From NCBI GenBank assembly GCA_021154885.1, contig JAJKHS010000096.1, forward strand, positions 1 through 38,521: a stretch of DNA of 38,521 bases. The letters run 5' to 3'. The position numbers and the translations under genes were made by a program. The notes beneath the pieces are model-generated. The model ran no database searches and was not told where the DNA came from. It saw only the letters and a list, made by a program, of their open reading frames with translations. Positions within the stretch are counted from its first letter, which is position 1, and every line of letters begins with the position of its first letter. Positions 16,081-24,083 of the stretch are shown here, in pieces. The stretch is from Thermoanaerobaculum sp. (GTDB taxonomy: Bacteria; Acidobacteriota; Thermoanaerobaculia; Multivoradales; UBA5704).

Positions 16081-16824
16081 ATGATCATCACGCCGGACTT
16101 CGTCTTCATCCACTACCCGAAGACGGGCGGGACGTTCGTCACCCACGTCCTCTCCCGCCTCTACGGGGACCAGCTCGTCAACGTGGACAAGCACGGGACG
16201 TGCAGCGACATCCCCGAAGAGCACCGCGGCAAGCCGCTCCTGTCGACGGTGCGCAGCCCCTACGACCGCTATGTCTCGCAGTACCGCTTCGGGTGGTGGG
16301 TCATGCACCCGGAGGATTACTGCGGCGCCGAGGCGATGCGCGAGCTCTACCCGCATTACCCCGACATCACTTTCGAAGAGTTTCTGTGCCTCGCCAACAC
16401 CCTGTTCCTGAACTGCCATCGCTCCGCCCCCACCGGCTTCGTCAACGATATTTTCCAGGAGGAGCGCCGGCTCGGCTGGCACACGGAGAACTTCGTCCGC
16501 TTCTACTGCCGCAACCCGCGGCAGACCTACGCCCGGCTCGACGAGCCGGCGATCGAGCGCGCCGGCTTCGTGCAGGACATGTTCGACGTCCACTTCCTGC
16601 GCACCGCCCGCCTGCGGCAGGGACTCCACGATTTCCTGCTCGGCTTCGGGCACCGCCCGGAGGACCTCGCCTTCATCCTCTCCAGTGAACGCGTACTGCC
16701 GGACATGGGGGGCAGGAGGCCGGAGGGCGACCGCTGGGAGAGCTATTACACGCCTGAGCTCAAGGACTTCGTGCGCACCCGCGAGCGCCTGATCTTCCGT
16801 CTCTTCCCGGAGTTCGAGACCTGA
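16081..16824 (+). CDS. Sulfotransferase family protein (stand-alone)
   Basis: A 247-residue cytosolic protein of the PAPS sulfotransferase fold. The 5'-phosphosulfate loop is FIHYPKTGGTFV at residues 8-19, and the 3'-phosphate segment is STVRSPYDRYVSQYRFGW. It is smaller than most characterised sulfotransferases but has both PAPS-binding parts. The acceptor is unknown. It overlaps the GrpB-like gene by one base (TGATG). With the enzyme at 19354 and the domain in the NRPS it makes three sulfotransferase units within 16 kb. Confidence 0.82.
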   Translation: MIITPDFVFIHYPKTGGTFVTHVLSRLYGDQLVNVDKHGTCSDIPEEHRGKPLLSTVRSPYDRYVSQYRFGWWVMHPEDYCGAEAMRELYPHYPDITFEEFLCLANTLFLNCHRSAPTGFVNDIFQEERRLGWHTENFVRFYCRNPRQTYARLDEPAIERAGFVQDMFDVHFLRTARLRQGLHDFLLGFGHRPEDLAFILSSERVLPDMGGRRPEGDRWESYYTPELKDFVRTRERLIFRLFPEFET

Positions 16825-17507
16825 TGGCCGAGCCGGTGGCCGGCGGCGACCGGATGCGCGACATGGTGCGCGTCGCGCGGGCGATCCGGGAGCTCAACGC
16901 GAGCGTCACCAACGAGGTGCGCGAGCCGATCGAGCGCAAGATCCGGCGCTGGCAGCACCTGCGCATGCCGGACCTCGCCCCGGAGGTCAAGGCGGTGCGG
17001 CCCTACGACCTCGCGTGGCCCGTCCTCTTCTCGGGCGAGAGGAAGCGGCTCCAGGCGCTCCTCGGCGGGGAGGCCGGCGCGATCGAGCACATCGGCAGCA
17101 CGTCGATCCCGGGGATGGCCTCGAAGAGCATCCTCGATCTGCTGGTCGCGGTGCCGGAGATCCCCCCGGCCGTGGCGGCGCTGGCCGCGGCCGGTTACGA
17201 ACACTACGGCGTCAGCCCGTGCGACCACGAGGCCTTCTGGCTGTGGGACGTCTCCCCGGCGGGCCACGCCTTCGTCGTCCACCTCTGCGCCGCGGGCAAT
17301 CCGTGGATCCGGACGGCGCTCAACTTCCGCGACTACATGCGCGCTCATCCCGAGGAGTGCGCGAGCTACGAGGAGCTGAAACACCGCCTGGGCGCCGAGA
17401 GGAGCAACCTCCTCGAGTACAGCATCGTCAAGCTCAAGCTCTTCTACGAATTGAGCGGGCGTGCCGACGCCTGGGTGGCGGCGGGAGGGACGACGGGCTC
17501 CCTCTAG
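16824..17507 (+). CDS. GrpB-like nucleotidyltransferase-fold protein
   Basis: A 227-residue member of the GrpB/UPF0157 family, which has a nucleotidyltransferase fold. The core motif IEHIGSTSIPGMASKSILDLLVAV (split: GSTSIPGM and the D of ILDLLV) and the later FRDYMRAHPEECASYEELK..L match the family. About 60 residues precede the core, which is longer than usual. The ATG overlaps the stop of the sulfotransferase. Its stop overlaps the stop of the convergent ligase in a shared CTAG. Family members are linked to CoA or nucleotide transfer, but the reaction is not established. Confidence 0.85.
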   Translation: MAEPVAGGDRMRDMVRVARAIRELNASVTNEVREPIERKIRRWQHLRMPDLAPEVKAVRPYDLAWPVLFSGERKRLQALLGGEAGAIEHIGSTSIPGMASKSILDLLVAVPEIPPAVAALAAAGYEHYGVSPCDHEAFWLWDVSPAGHAFVVHLCAAGNPWIRTALNFRDYMRAHPEECASYEELKHRLGAERSNLLEYSIVKLKLFYELSGRADAWVAAGGTTGSL

Positions 17508-19015
17508 GATCTCGCGATCAGGTCGCGGAGCGCGCGGCGGTCGACCTTGCCGCTCGGCAGTTGCGGCAGGGCATCGACGATGACCACCTCGTCGGGCACC
17601 GCGTAGCGCGGCAGCAGCTCGAAGCACCTCTGGCGCACCGCGTCGGGCCGTAGGCCCTCCCCTGCCGGGCCAGCCAGGCAGACGGCGATCAGCCGGCTGC
17701 CGCGGCGGCTCTCCCCCGCCGCGACGAGGATGGCGCGCTGGACCCCCTCGACCCGTTCCACCGCCGCCTCGACATCGGCGAAGACCACCAGCAGGCCATC
17801 CCGCTTGACGCTGAGCCCGGAGCGGCCCAGGACCTCGACATAGCCGTCGGCGCGGAGCCTCGCTAGGTCCCCGGTCTCGAACCACTCGCCGTCCCCGCGG
17901 GGCTCGAAGCGCCACCGCTCGTCAAGGATCAGATAGCCGTCGGAGCCGTTCTTCTGCCGGCATTGCAACCGGCCGACCTGCTCTCCCGCCGCCGCCTCGA
18001 CGTCCGCTCCGGCCGCCTCGACGCGCAACTCGATCCCCGCGAGCGGATAGCCTGCCGTCGCGAGGCGGCGGTCCGGGGGATCGTCCGGCGACGCCGCGGA
18101 GACCGCGCCCATCTCAGCGCTGCCGTAGAGGTTGAGCAGGGGGCCGAAGCGCGGCTCGAAGCCGGCCATCGTCTCCCGCTTGACCTTGTCGCCGGCCGTC
18201 ACCGCCAGCCGGTAGAACCGCGGCGCCTTGCGCACGGCCAGGAACATGTCGCACAGAGCCGGCGTCAGGAAGGCGACGTTGGGTTGGAAGAGCTCCTCGC
18301 GGTCCAGGTAGCGGAGGATGTTGCCCCCCGACCCGAAGTCCATCGCCGCACCGGCCAGAAGCCCCGGGAGGAAGGCGGCCCCGAACCCGTAGCTGTGAAA
18401 GATCGGCACCGGCACGCTGAGCCGGTCGCCGCCGGTGAGCTGCCACCGCTCGACGCAAGCCAGCCCGTTGTTCAGCCATTTCTGGTGCGACATCCGGGTC
18501 AGCTTGGGGACTCCCGTGCTGCCCGATGTCCGCAGGTAGAGGTCCGGACCCCGGAAGCCCGCGATCACCGGCTCCTCGACGAACGCCTCGTTGGCGGCGA
18601 CGTCGAAGCCGTCCGCGGCGAGATCGCCGCCCGGCTGCGCCCGGCCCGACGCCGTGACGACGTGGGAGCAGAAGCTGGGGATGAAGCGGGGCGTGCCGGA
18701 CTCCTTCGACGACTCCCCAAGCTCGGGCAGAAGCACCACGTCGTACTCCCGGCTCAGCAGGTGAAGCAGGGCCAGGGCGCCGGCGACGCTCTGCGAGCAC
18801 TCGACGGCCACGGGGTGGCGCCGGCTCACGCCGCAACGTGCGAAACGGGTGTCGAGGCGGTCCAGGAGAGGGGCCATCCCCGCGTACGACACGGTATGTC
18901 GGCCGTCCGTCACGGACCGGTCGCGGATCGCGGGGTCGGTCGACAGCCAGCGGACCAGGGCGGGTCCGCCGGGAGCCTGCGGCGCGGGCCGATGAGATAG
19001 ATTATTCATCTTCAT
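17504..19015 (-). CDS. Free-standing AMP-binding (adenylate-forming) ligase
   Basis: A 503-residue ANL-superfamily enzyme that would activate a carboxylate as acyl-AMP and load CoA or a carrier protein. The phosphate loop is RTSGSTGVPK (residues 162-171), LYGSAEMG is the A5-like motif, WFETGDLAR the A7 motif, and the catalytic Lys is in LPSGKVDRRAL (K490). The A8 region reads GRSGLSVKRDG, a departure from the usual GRxDxxIK. It has no fused carrier domain. The ATG at 19015 and another at 19009 are both possible; the first overlaps the divergent thioesterase start. Its acceptor may be one of the free carriers at 20245 or 24080. Confidence 0.88.
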   Translation of the reverse strand: MKMNNLSHRPAPQAPGGPALVRWLSTDPAIRDRSVTDGRHTVSYAGMAPLLDRLDTRFARCGVSRRHPVAVECSQSVAGALALLHLLSREYDVVLLPELGESSKESGTPRFIPSFCSHVVTASGRAQPGGDLAADGFDVAANEAFVEEPVIAGFRGPDLYLRTSGSTGVPKLTRMSHQKWLNNGLACVERWQLTGGDRLSVPVPIFHSYGFGAAFLPGLLAGAAMDFGSGGNILRYLDREELFQPNVAFLTPALCDMFLAVRKAPRFYRLAVTAGDKVKRETMAGFEPRFGPLLNLYGSAEMGAVSAASPDDPPDRRLATAGYPLAGIELRVEAAGADVEAAAGEQVGRLQCRQKNGSDGYLILDERWRFEPRGDGEWFETGDLARLRADGYVEVLGRSGLSVKRDGLLVVFADVEAAVERVEGVQRAILVAAGESRRGSRLIAVCLAGPAGEGLRPDAVRQRCFELLPRYAVPDEVVIVDALPQLPSGKVDRRALRDLIARS

Positions 19016-19403
19016 GCCTGCCCACGTCCTCAGCCCCGGTCTGTCCCGCGAGGCGACCTACGCGGTCACCCCGGACATGAGCCCCCCTCACCTGGACGAC
19101 ATCCTTTCGACCTCCCGCATGATCGGCCTCATGGAGGACACCTGCCTCGCGGCCGTCCAGCCCCTCCTCGATGTCGGGCAGACCACCGTCGGCACGCGCG
19201 TCGACATCACCCACGTCGGCACCGCCCGGGCGGGCGAGGAGGTGACGGTCCGCGTCCGGCTGGAGAAGATCACGCAACGGCGCCTGCTCAGCTTCGCGGT
19301 GGAGGTCGAGGCCCCCGCCGGCATCATCAGCACCGGCACCCATCAGCGCCTCGTCATCGAGCGGTCGCGGATCGCTCCGCCTCCCCCCGTGTCCACGCGC
19401 TGA
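19014..19403 (+). CDS. Hotdog-fold thioesterase (fluoroacetyl-CoA thioesterase-like)
   Basis: A 129-residue single hotdog domain. VLSTSR.IGLMEDTCLAAVQPLL, GQTTVGTRVDITH and the late ISTGTHQRLVI are typical of the FlK-like thioesterase family; the Glu in LMED and the Thr/His region correspond to active-site positions. It could hydrolyse acyl-CoA or acyl-carrier thioesters, either as an editing enzyme or to release a product of the NRPS, which lacks its own thioesterase. Its ATG overlaps the divergent ligase start on the other strand. Its last 50 bp overlap the 3' end of the sulfotransferase gene. Confidence 0.85.
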   Translation: MPAHVLSPGLSREATYAVTPDMSPPHLDDILSTSRMIGLMEDTCLAAVQPLLDVGQTTVGTRVDITHVGTARAGEEVTVRVRLEKITQRRLLSFAVEVEAPAGIISTGTHQRLVIERSRIAPPPPVSTR

Positions 19404-20238
19404 GGTCGCGGTCCAACAGGACCCCGAGACGTGCGACCTCCTCGGCGAAGAGCTCGCGCAGGCGGGCCGAGAGCTCCGCCGAGAGCGGGCGCCGGGGGCC
19501 GTCGTCGTGCAGCTTGATGTGGTCGAACTGCATCCGGCGCCTCACCTCCGGATGGGTGCGGCGCAGCTCGCGAATGCCCAGGATACGGACCCGCTGCCCC
19601 GCCCGCCTGGGATCGAGCTCCGCCTCGAACCCCGGATCGATACCCAGGAACTCCAGGGTCCGCCGGTAGACTGCGGCAGTGTCGCGCACCAGGTCGTCGA
19701 AGACGATGCAGTGGACGTTCTCGCGGCCAAAGACCTCGAAGTACCGCTCCACCTCCGCCGCATGGCTCGCGACGTCGGTATAGATCAACCCCTCGGGGAA
19801 GTAGGCGCCAGGCGGGATGCGGCGACCCCGGCGGCGCTCCGGCTCCGCGGCGAGAGCCTCCTCGAAGGTGGGCAGGTCCTCGTTCCCGGAGCGGGTGTAC
19901 AGCGCGTGGAGAGAGTGGGCCATCTGCACCGGATCGCGGAGCAGGGCGATGATCTTCGCGTCGGGCGCGAAGGCGTGGATCTCGGACGGCGCCTTTTTCG
20001 ACATCAGGTACCAGACCGAGGCCTCCCCGACGCGCGGCCGGTCGCCGGCCCCGGCGAAGAGATCGAGATAGAGCTCCTCCTCGCGGATCGCGCCGGCCAG
20101 GGTGGTCAGGTCGCTGCCGAAGAACTGGGGCTCCTTGTGGATCGACACGTAGACCTCCGGATGCTGCCAGAGATAGGCATACAGCGAAGTGGTGCCGCTC
20201 CGCGGAGCTCCGACGATGAAGAAGTTCGGCCTGCGCAT
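19354..20238 (-). CDS. PAPS-dependent sulfotransferase (stand-alone, last gene of the NRPS operon)
   Basis: A 294-residue sulfotransferase with a complete PAPS site: FFIVGAPRSGTTSLYAYL (phosphosulfate loop, residues 6-23) and KIIALLRDPVQMAHS (3'-phosphate site). KEPQFFGSD between them is typical of the NDST-like/heparan-type group. It is not membrane anchored. It begins 7 bp after the carrier protein stop, so it is co-transcribed with the NRPS cluster and probably sulfates the product or a carrier-bound intermediate. The 3' end overlaps the convergent thioesterase gene by 50 bp. Confidence 0.9.
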   Translation of the reverse strand: MRRPNFFIVGAPRSGTTSLYAYLWQHPEVYVSIHKEPQFFGSDLTTLAGAIREEELYLDLFAGAGDRPRVGEASVWYLMSKKAPSEIHAFAPDAKIIALLRDPVQMAHSLHALYTRSGNEDLPTFEEALAAEPERRRGRRIPPGAYFPEGLIYTDVASHAAEVERYFEVFGRENVHCIVFDDLVRDTAAVYRRTLEFLGIDPGFEAELDPRRAGQRVRILGIRELRRTHPEVRRRMQFDHIKLHDDGPRRPLSAELSARLRELFAEEVARLGVLLDRDLSAWTRGEAERSATAR

Positions 20239-20244
20239 GGCGCC

Positions 20245-20520
20245 CTACACCTGCTGTCGCGCCAACTGCTCACGAATGACCCGAGCGATGGATCGCAGGT
20301 CCTTGAACGTCTCCATGTTGAGCGCGTCGTCGCCCAGCTCGATGTCGAAGCGCTTCTCGATGAAGCTGATCAGCTCGACGACGATGACGGAATCGAGGCC
20401 GAGCCCCTCTTCGAAGAGAGGCACCGTCTCGTCGAGGTCGTCGTACCCCAGGTTCACGTCCAGATCCTCGACGACGATACGCTTGACCCGCTCGAGAACC
20501 TGATCTGATGTCATCTCCAT
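20245..20520 (-). CDS. Free-standing acyl/peptidyl carrier protein A
   Basis: A 91-residue carrier protein with the phosphopantetheine site GLGLDSVIVVEL (Ser44) in an acidic, helical protein. The segment before it, DLDETVPLFEE, is typical of stand-alone ACP/PCPs. The first ATG is chosen because AAAGGA lies six bases upstream. It is the second free carrier of the cluster; the other is at 24080 and has the same length and Ser position. It would hold a substrate for the radical SAM enzyme, for the sulfotransferase, or as the acceptor of the NRPS terminal condensation domain. Confidence 0.92.
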   Translation of the reverse strand: MEMTSDQVLERVKRIVVEDLDVNLGYDDLDETVPLFEEGLGLDSVIVVELISFIEKRFDIELGDDALNMETFKDLRSIARVIREQLARQQV

Positions 20521-20562
20521 CTCCAGTCCTTTCTATCAACGCTGGTGAGAAGTCCGGGCGTC

Positions 20563-21918
20563 CTAGAAGAGGACCCGCGCGCGGCTGCCGGTGCTCGCAC
20601 CGCTCAGCTTCTTCAGGGAACCTTCGAGAATTCTCCCCACGTAGTCGCCAAAGAGGATTCCATGGTCGGTCAGGGAGACGTTCTTGTCGTCGAGAGTGAC
20701 GAAGCCGTCCTCCTGGAGCTGTGACAGCTCGTCGGCGCAGATCTTCGTCAGGTCGAAGCCGTGCTTCTCGCGGAAGCGGACGTGGTCGAGGTGGACGAGC
20801 TTGATGCCCATGACCACGTCGCGCACCATCAGGTCGAAGCTGGTGCAGTTGTAACCCCGGACGACCGGCAGCCTGCCGCCCTCGACCATCTCGCTGTAGC
20901 CGTTGATGTCGTTCGTGTTCTGGTAATTCCACCGGCCGAGGGAGCCGAACGCCGACACACCGACGGCGCAGTTGTCGTTGCCCAGCCACTTGCTGCGGGT
21001 GTTCAACTGGTCGTGCGCGCCACCCTTGCTGAACGTGAACGTATTGACCGGCTGGTAGTCGTGCGCCTTGAGCTCAGCCACCGCGTACTTGATGAACTCC
21101 AGCTCCTCCTCCTCGCTCGGCAGGGTGACTTCCTTTTTCTTCTCGGCGGAATAGTAGGGGGTGTTGGCGTAGAGCTCGAGCTTGTAGATGGTGATGTTGT
21201 GCACGTCGGCCTCGAGCGCCCGCTGCACCGAGTAGGCCCAGTACTCGGGCGTCTCGCCCGGCAGGCCGCTGATCAGGTCGATGTTGACCTCGGCACCGGT
21301 GCTCTTGGCGAGCGCGATCGCCTTCATGGTCTGCTCTTCCGTGTCCCGGCGCCCGGTCTGGAAGACGACCTCCTCCTTGAACGACTGGATGCCGAGGCTG
21401 ATGCGCTTGACGTTGTTGCGCTTCAGGACGGCCGCCTTGCGCTCGGTCAGGGTGACCGGCTCGCCCTCGAAGGTGATCTGCGCATCGCCGAGCGTGAAGC
21501 TCTCGCGCAGGGCCGCAAAGAGCCTGTCGATGTTCTCCTCCGTCAACAGCGTCGGGGTGCCGCCGCCGAAATACACCGTTTCGATCGGTCGATTCTTCAG
21601 GTCGTAGTGCTGCGCGACGAGCGCGATCTCCTTGCAGACGGAGCTGACGTACTGGTCGATCTCCTGGAGCCGGTTGTCCTTGAGGGTCGTCGTCTTGAAA
21701 TAGCAGTAGGCGCACCGCTGGATGCAGTACGGCGTGTGGACGTAGAGGTTCAACGGCCTGGGCTTCAGCCCTTCCCCGACCGCGTCCTTGTTCCAGTAGC
21801 GGAACATCGGATAGGTGATGATGAACCCTTTTCTCGAAAGCTCCGGCTGGCCGGCTCCGTGCGCAGGCTCCGGATCTTTGGGAGTTGCTTGCGTCGGGTC
21901 GTTGACGATGTCGAGCAT
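20563..21918 (-). CDS. HemN/HemW-type radical SAM enzyme
   Basis: A 451-residue radical SAM protein. The cluster motif is HTPYCIQRCAYCYF (C65, C69, C72), followed by VYFGGGTPTLL, the SLGIQSF strand, and NIDLISGLPGET, all diagnostic of the coproporphyrinogen dehydrogenase-like group that includes class C methyltransferases. The C-terminal HemN domain is present. The operon argues against haem synthesis and for modification (methylation, cyclopropanation or C-C formation) of a carrier-bound intermediate. The start at 21918 is chosen over a TTG at 21945 because AAAGGAAAGGA lies just upstream. The Lys/Asn-richer composition differs from neighbouring genes. Confidence 0.88.
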   Translation of the reverse strand: MLDIVNDPTQATPKDPEPAHGAGQPELSRKGFIITYPMFRYWNKDAVGEGLKPRPLNLYVHTPYCIQRCAYCYFKTTTLKDNRLQEIDQYVSSVCKEIALVAQHYDLKNRPIETVYFGGGTPTLLTEENIDRLFAALRESFTLGDAQITFEGEPVTLTERKAAVLKRNNVKRISLGIQSFKEEVVFQTGRRDTEEQTMKAIALAKSTGAEVNIDLISGLPGETPEYWAYSVQRALEADVHNITIYKLELYANTPYYSAEKKKEVTLPSEEEELEFIKYAVAELKAHDYQPVNTFTFSKGGAHDQLNTRSKWLGNDNCAVGVSAFGSLGRWNYQNTNDINGYSEMVEGGRLPVVRGYNCTSFDLMVRDVVMGIKLVHLDHVRFREKHGFDLTKICADELSQLQEDGFVTLDDKNVSLTDHGILFGDYVGRILEGSLKKLSGASTGSRARVLF

Positions 21919-21945
21919 GACAATTCCTTTCCTTTGAAAAGCCAA

Positions 21946-23055
21946 TCACCGAGCCTGAAAAGAGATCCCTGAAAAATCCGTGAGCTTCGCCTGGACACCC
22001 CAACCTCCCGTGTCTTCCGAGACCGCCATCAAAATCTCGTTTTCACCCTGCTTCAGCGGCAGGTAGAGCGCATCGAAGTAGCCGATGCTGCCCAGGAACC
22101 GGTAGTCCCTGGAGCGGACGGTGTCGTTGCCGCGGTAGAGCAGCCGGCCGTTCAGATACACCCGGACCCGATCGCTGAATCCGAAGGCGAGCTCCCGGGT
22201 CTGCTCCCGGCTGGAGAGGACGACCGTCCTGGCGAAGGCCGTGTTCTTCCGCAGGTTGATTCCTTGCACCCTGGCGAGGTTGGCGAGCCCCGAACGCTCC
22301 GTTTCGAGGCGAGTCCACGTCCGCGCCGCCATTTCGTGCCGGCCGAGAGAGTCCCTGCCGTCCAAAGAGCCCTCCGAGAAGGTGTCCGAGACCCACCAGG
22401 ACGGGACAGTGCCCTCCGGGGCGGGCTCGGGCACCCCTGGTCGCCCGTGGATGGGAGGCGAGTCGGTCGCGGTGAACGAGAAGTTGGAGAAGTAGGCGGG
22501 GGCGAAGTATCCGGCGCTGACGCCCACGCCGCCGGGCTCGACGCCCCGCTTGAGCCCGTCGACGAGGAGCACGGGCTTGTCCACGTCCTGGATGTACATC
22601 TCCGCCAGGGCGCCGGAGAAGAGGATCCGGACGTGGGTCCATTCGTTGAAGCGATAGGTGAAGGGGACCGTGTAGCGCGGTCCGTGGTAGAGCTGCCAGC
22701 TTTCGATGCCGTGGAAGACCGGCGTGTATTGGGTGGCGTCCGGATTGCCGGATTGATGCGGCCGCAGATAGAACCACTCGTAGCTCTCGGCGTCCTGGAC
22801 GCGCCAGATCCCGCCCATGAACCCCCGCTCGCCGGTGAACGCGACGTCGAACTCGATCAGCCCGTTGGTGAAGCGCGCATCGGCGACGGTGGCGATGCCG
22901 CTCTTGAGGTAGAGGCTCTTGCGGCCCAGGTGCTCCTCCACCCGGCTCTCGGCCGCGTGCCACTGCCAGCGTCCGGAGTCGAACGGCACCGCTTGGGGAA
23001 GGTTGAGGGTCGTCATGGTCAGCAAGGCTCCTGAGACGATCGTGGACAGAATCAT
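21946..23055 (-). CDS. Secreted concanavalin-like (DUF1080/LamG-type) protein in the NRPS operon
   Basis: A 369-residue protein with a hydrophobic N-terminus (MILSTIVSGALLTMTTLN) that could serve as a signal peptide, though the charge pattern is weak. Residues about 45-215 look like a jelly-roll/concanavalin domain: ARFTNGLIEFDVAFTGERGF, GIWRVQDAESYEWFYLRPHQSG, FNEWTHVRILFSG.AEMYIQD and YFSNFSFT. The C-terminal third (FSDRVRVYLNGRLLYRG, GYFDALYLPLKQGENEILMAVSED) resembles the carbohydrate-binding jelly-roll of beta-galactosidases. It is coupled to the upstream gene by an ATGA overlap. Its role is unknown. Confidence 0.72.
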   Translation of the reverse strand: MILSTIVSGALLTMTTLNLPQAVPFDSGRWQWHAAESRVEEHLGRKSLYLKSGIATVADARFTNGLIEFDVAFTGERGFMGGIWRVQDAESYEWFYLRPHQSGNPDATQYTPVFHGIESWQLYHGPRYTVPFTYRFNEWTHVRILFSGALAEMYIQDVDKPVLLVDGLKRGVEPGGVGVSAGYFAPAYFSNFSFTATDSPPIHGRPGVPEPAPEGTVPSWWVSDTFSEGSLDGRDSLGRHEMAARTWTRLETERSGLANLARVQGINLRKNTAFARTVVLSSREQTRELAFGFSDRVRVYLNGRLLYRGNDTVRSRDYRFLGSIGYFDALYLPLKQGENEILMAVSEDTGGWGVQAKLTDFSGISFQAR

Positions 23056-24083
23056 GGCGCAGCATCCGCGGGGTCCCGGATGCCGAGGGCGCGGCCGAGC
23101 TCGCCCTCGACCATCAGCGGTCCGCCCAGAAAGGTGGTCAGGCTCGGCGCGATCCCCTCGCCCGGGGCGTCGAGCTCCAGCCCCGCCAGGTCGCGCAGCT
23201 CGCCCGTCCGTGCGGCGACGGCAGCCAGCGTCCGCGCGGCCGCGGCGGCCAGCGCGAGGGCACTGAAGCCGTCGCAACGGGCGGAGTCGTCCGCGGCGAG
23301 CGCGAGGTGTCCGCGCGCCGCGGCCAGGGTGAGGTCCGCCTCGATCTCCACCTCGGTGATGTCCATGGCCACCAACTGGCAGGAGCTGAAAGCCTTCCCC
23401 GGGGGCCCGGTCGTCCTGGCGGCGCGCCGCAGGGCGCGGACCCCGTCGCGCGCGCAGATCGCCGCGGCGAAGGCCCAGACGCCGGCGTATGACTCCAGAC
23501 ACCGGAAGAGGCCGGAGCCCGGGGCGGGCGTCACCGGCCGGGAGACGAGATCGGGACCGATCGCGGCGCCCTCGATTGCAAGCCAGCACGGCGCGTCGCG
23601 GCGGACCGGTCCGCCCGTCCGGGACCCGCGCCGCTCGACGCCCGGCAGATCGTGGTCCAGCCACGCCAGCCGATGCTCCGGACTCTCTGCATCTTCAACG
23701 CTTTCCCGACCGCGCAGCCGCACCAGCACGAGCGAGCCGTCGGCGGCCGGGCTCGGGATGCGGACCTCGCCGCGCAGAAGCAGGCTGCCGGAGGGCTCCG
23801 GCTCGCCGAGGACCGCCGCGGCGCCCCACCGCAGCTCGGGTCCCGGCGTGAAGAGCCCGAGCGCGCCGAGCCTCCGGCCCGCGGCGACCTCCGTGATCGC
23901 TCCCCGCGTCGTGAAGAAGGCGTCGACGAGGGGCAGAACGCCGAAGAGATGCTCGACGACAGCGCACGCCGCCGCCGCGTTCAGGTGCGACGTCAGGCTC
24001 TCGACCCACTCCCGGGGCGACTCCGTCGCCGGCAGGTCGGTCTGGCCATGGAAGCGCTCGTTCAGAGCCCGCCCGGCGATCAC
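23052..24083 (-). CDS. Divergent acyl-CoA dehydrogenase-like protein
   Basis: A 343-residue protein that keeps the outline of the acyl-CoA dehydrogenase fold. There is a helical N-terminus, a beta-middle segment (LLLRGEVRIPSPAADGSLVLVR) and a C-terminal helical part (RCLESYAGVWAFAAAIC..., AFSSCQLVAMDITEVEIEADL). The signature sequence for FAD binding is poorly kept. Glu197 in LESYAG falls where isovaleryl-CoA and prolyl-PCP dehydrogenases have the catalytic base. The start is GTG 24083, overlapping the carrier protein stop. It probably forms a mixed oligomer with the protein encoded at 25890 or binds the carrier. Confidence 0.6.
   Translation of the reverse strand: MIAGRALNERFHGQTDLPATESPREWVESLTSHLNAAAACAVVEHLFGVLPLVDAFFTTRGAITEVAAGRRLGALGLFTPGPELRWGAAAVLGEPEPSGSLLLRGEVRIPSPAADGSLVLVRLRGRESVEDAESPEHRLAWLDHDLPGVERRGSRTGGPVRRDAPCWLAIEGAAIGPDLVSRPVTPAPGSGLFRCLESYAGVWAFAAAICARDGVRALRRAARTTGPPGKAFSSCQLVAMDITEVEIEADLTLAAARGHLALAADDSARCDGFSALALAAAAARTLAAVAARTGELRDLAGLELDAPGEGIAPSLTTFLGGPLMVEGELGRALGIRDPADAAP

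Noticed and set aside
17504-17507. Shared CTAG stop of convergent genes as a special signal
   Set aside because: CTAG holds a TAG on both strands, so such overlaps arise easily in compact genomes; no further function is suggested.
20563-21918. Oxygen-independent coproporphyrinogen III oxidase for haem synthesis
   Set aside because: Family resemblance is real, but the gene is locked into the NRPS operon between a carrier and a secreted-protein gene, so a tailoring role is favoured.
21946-23664. Longer version of the secreted jelly-roll protein starting at 23664
   Set aside because: The upstream part is the wrong frame of the dehydrogenase-like gene; ATG 23055 overlaps that gene's stop and begins a plausible leader.
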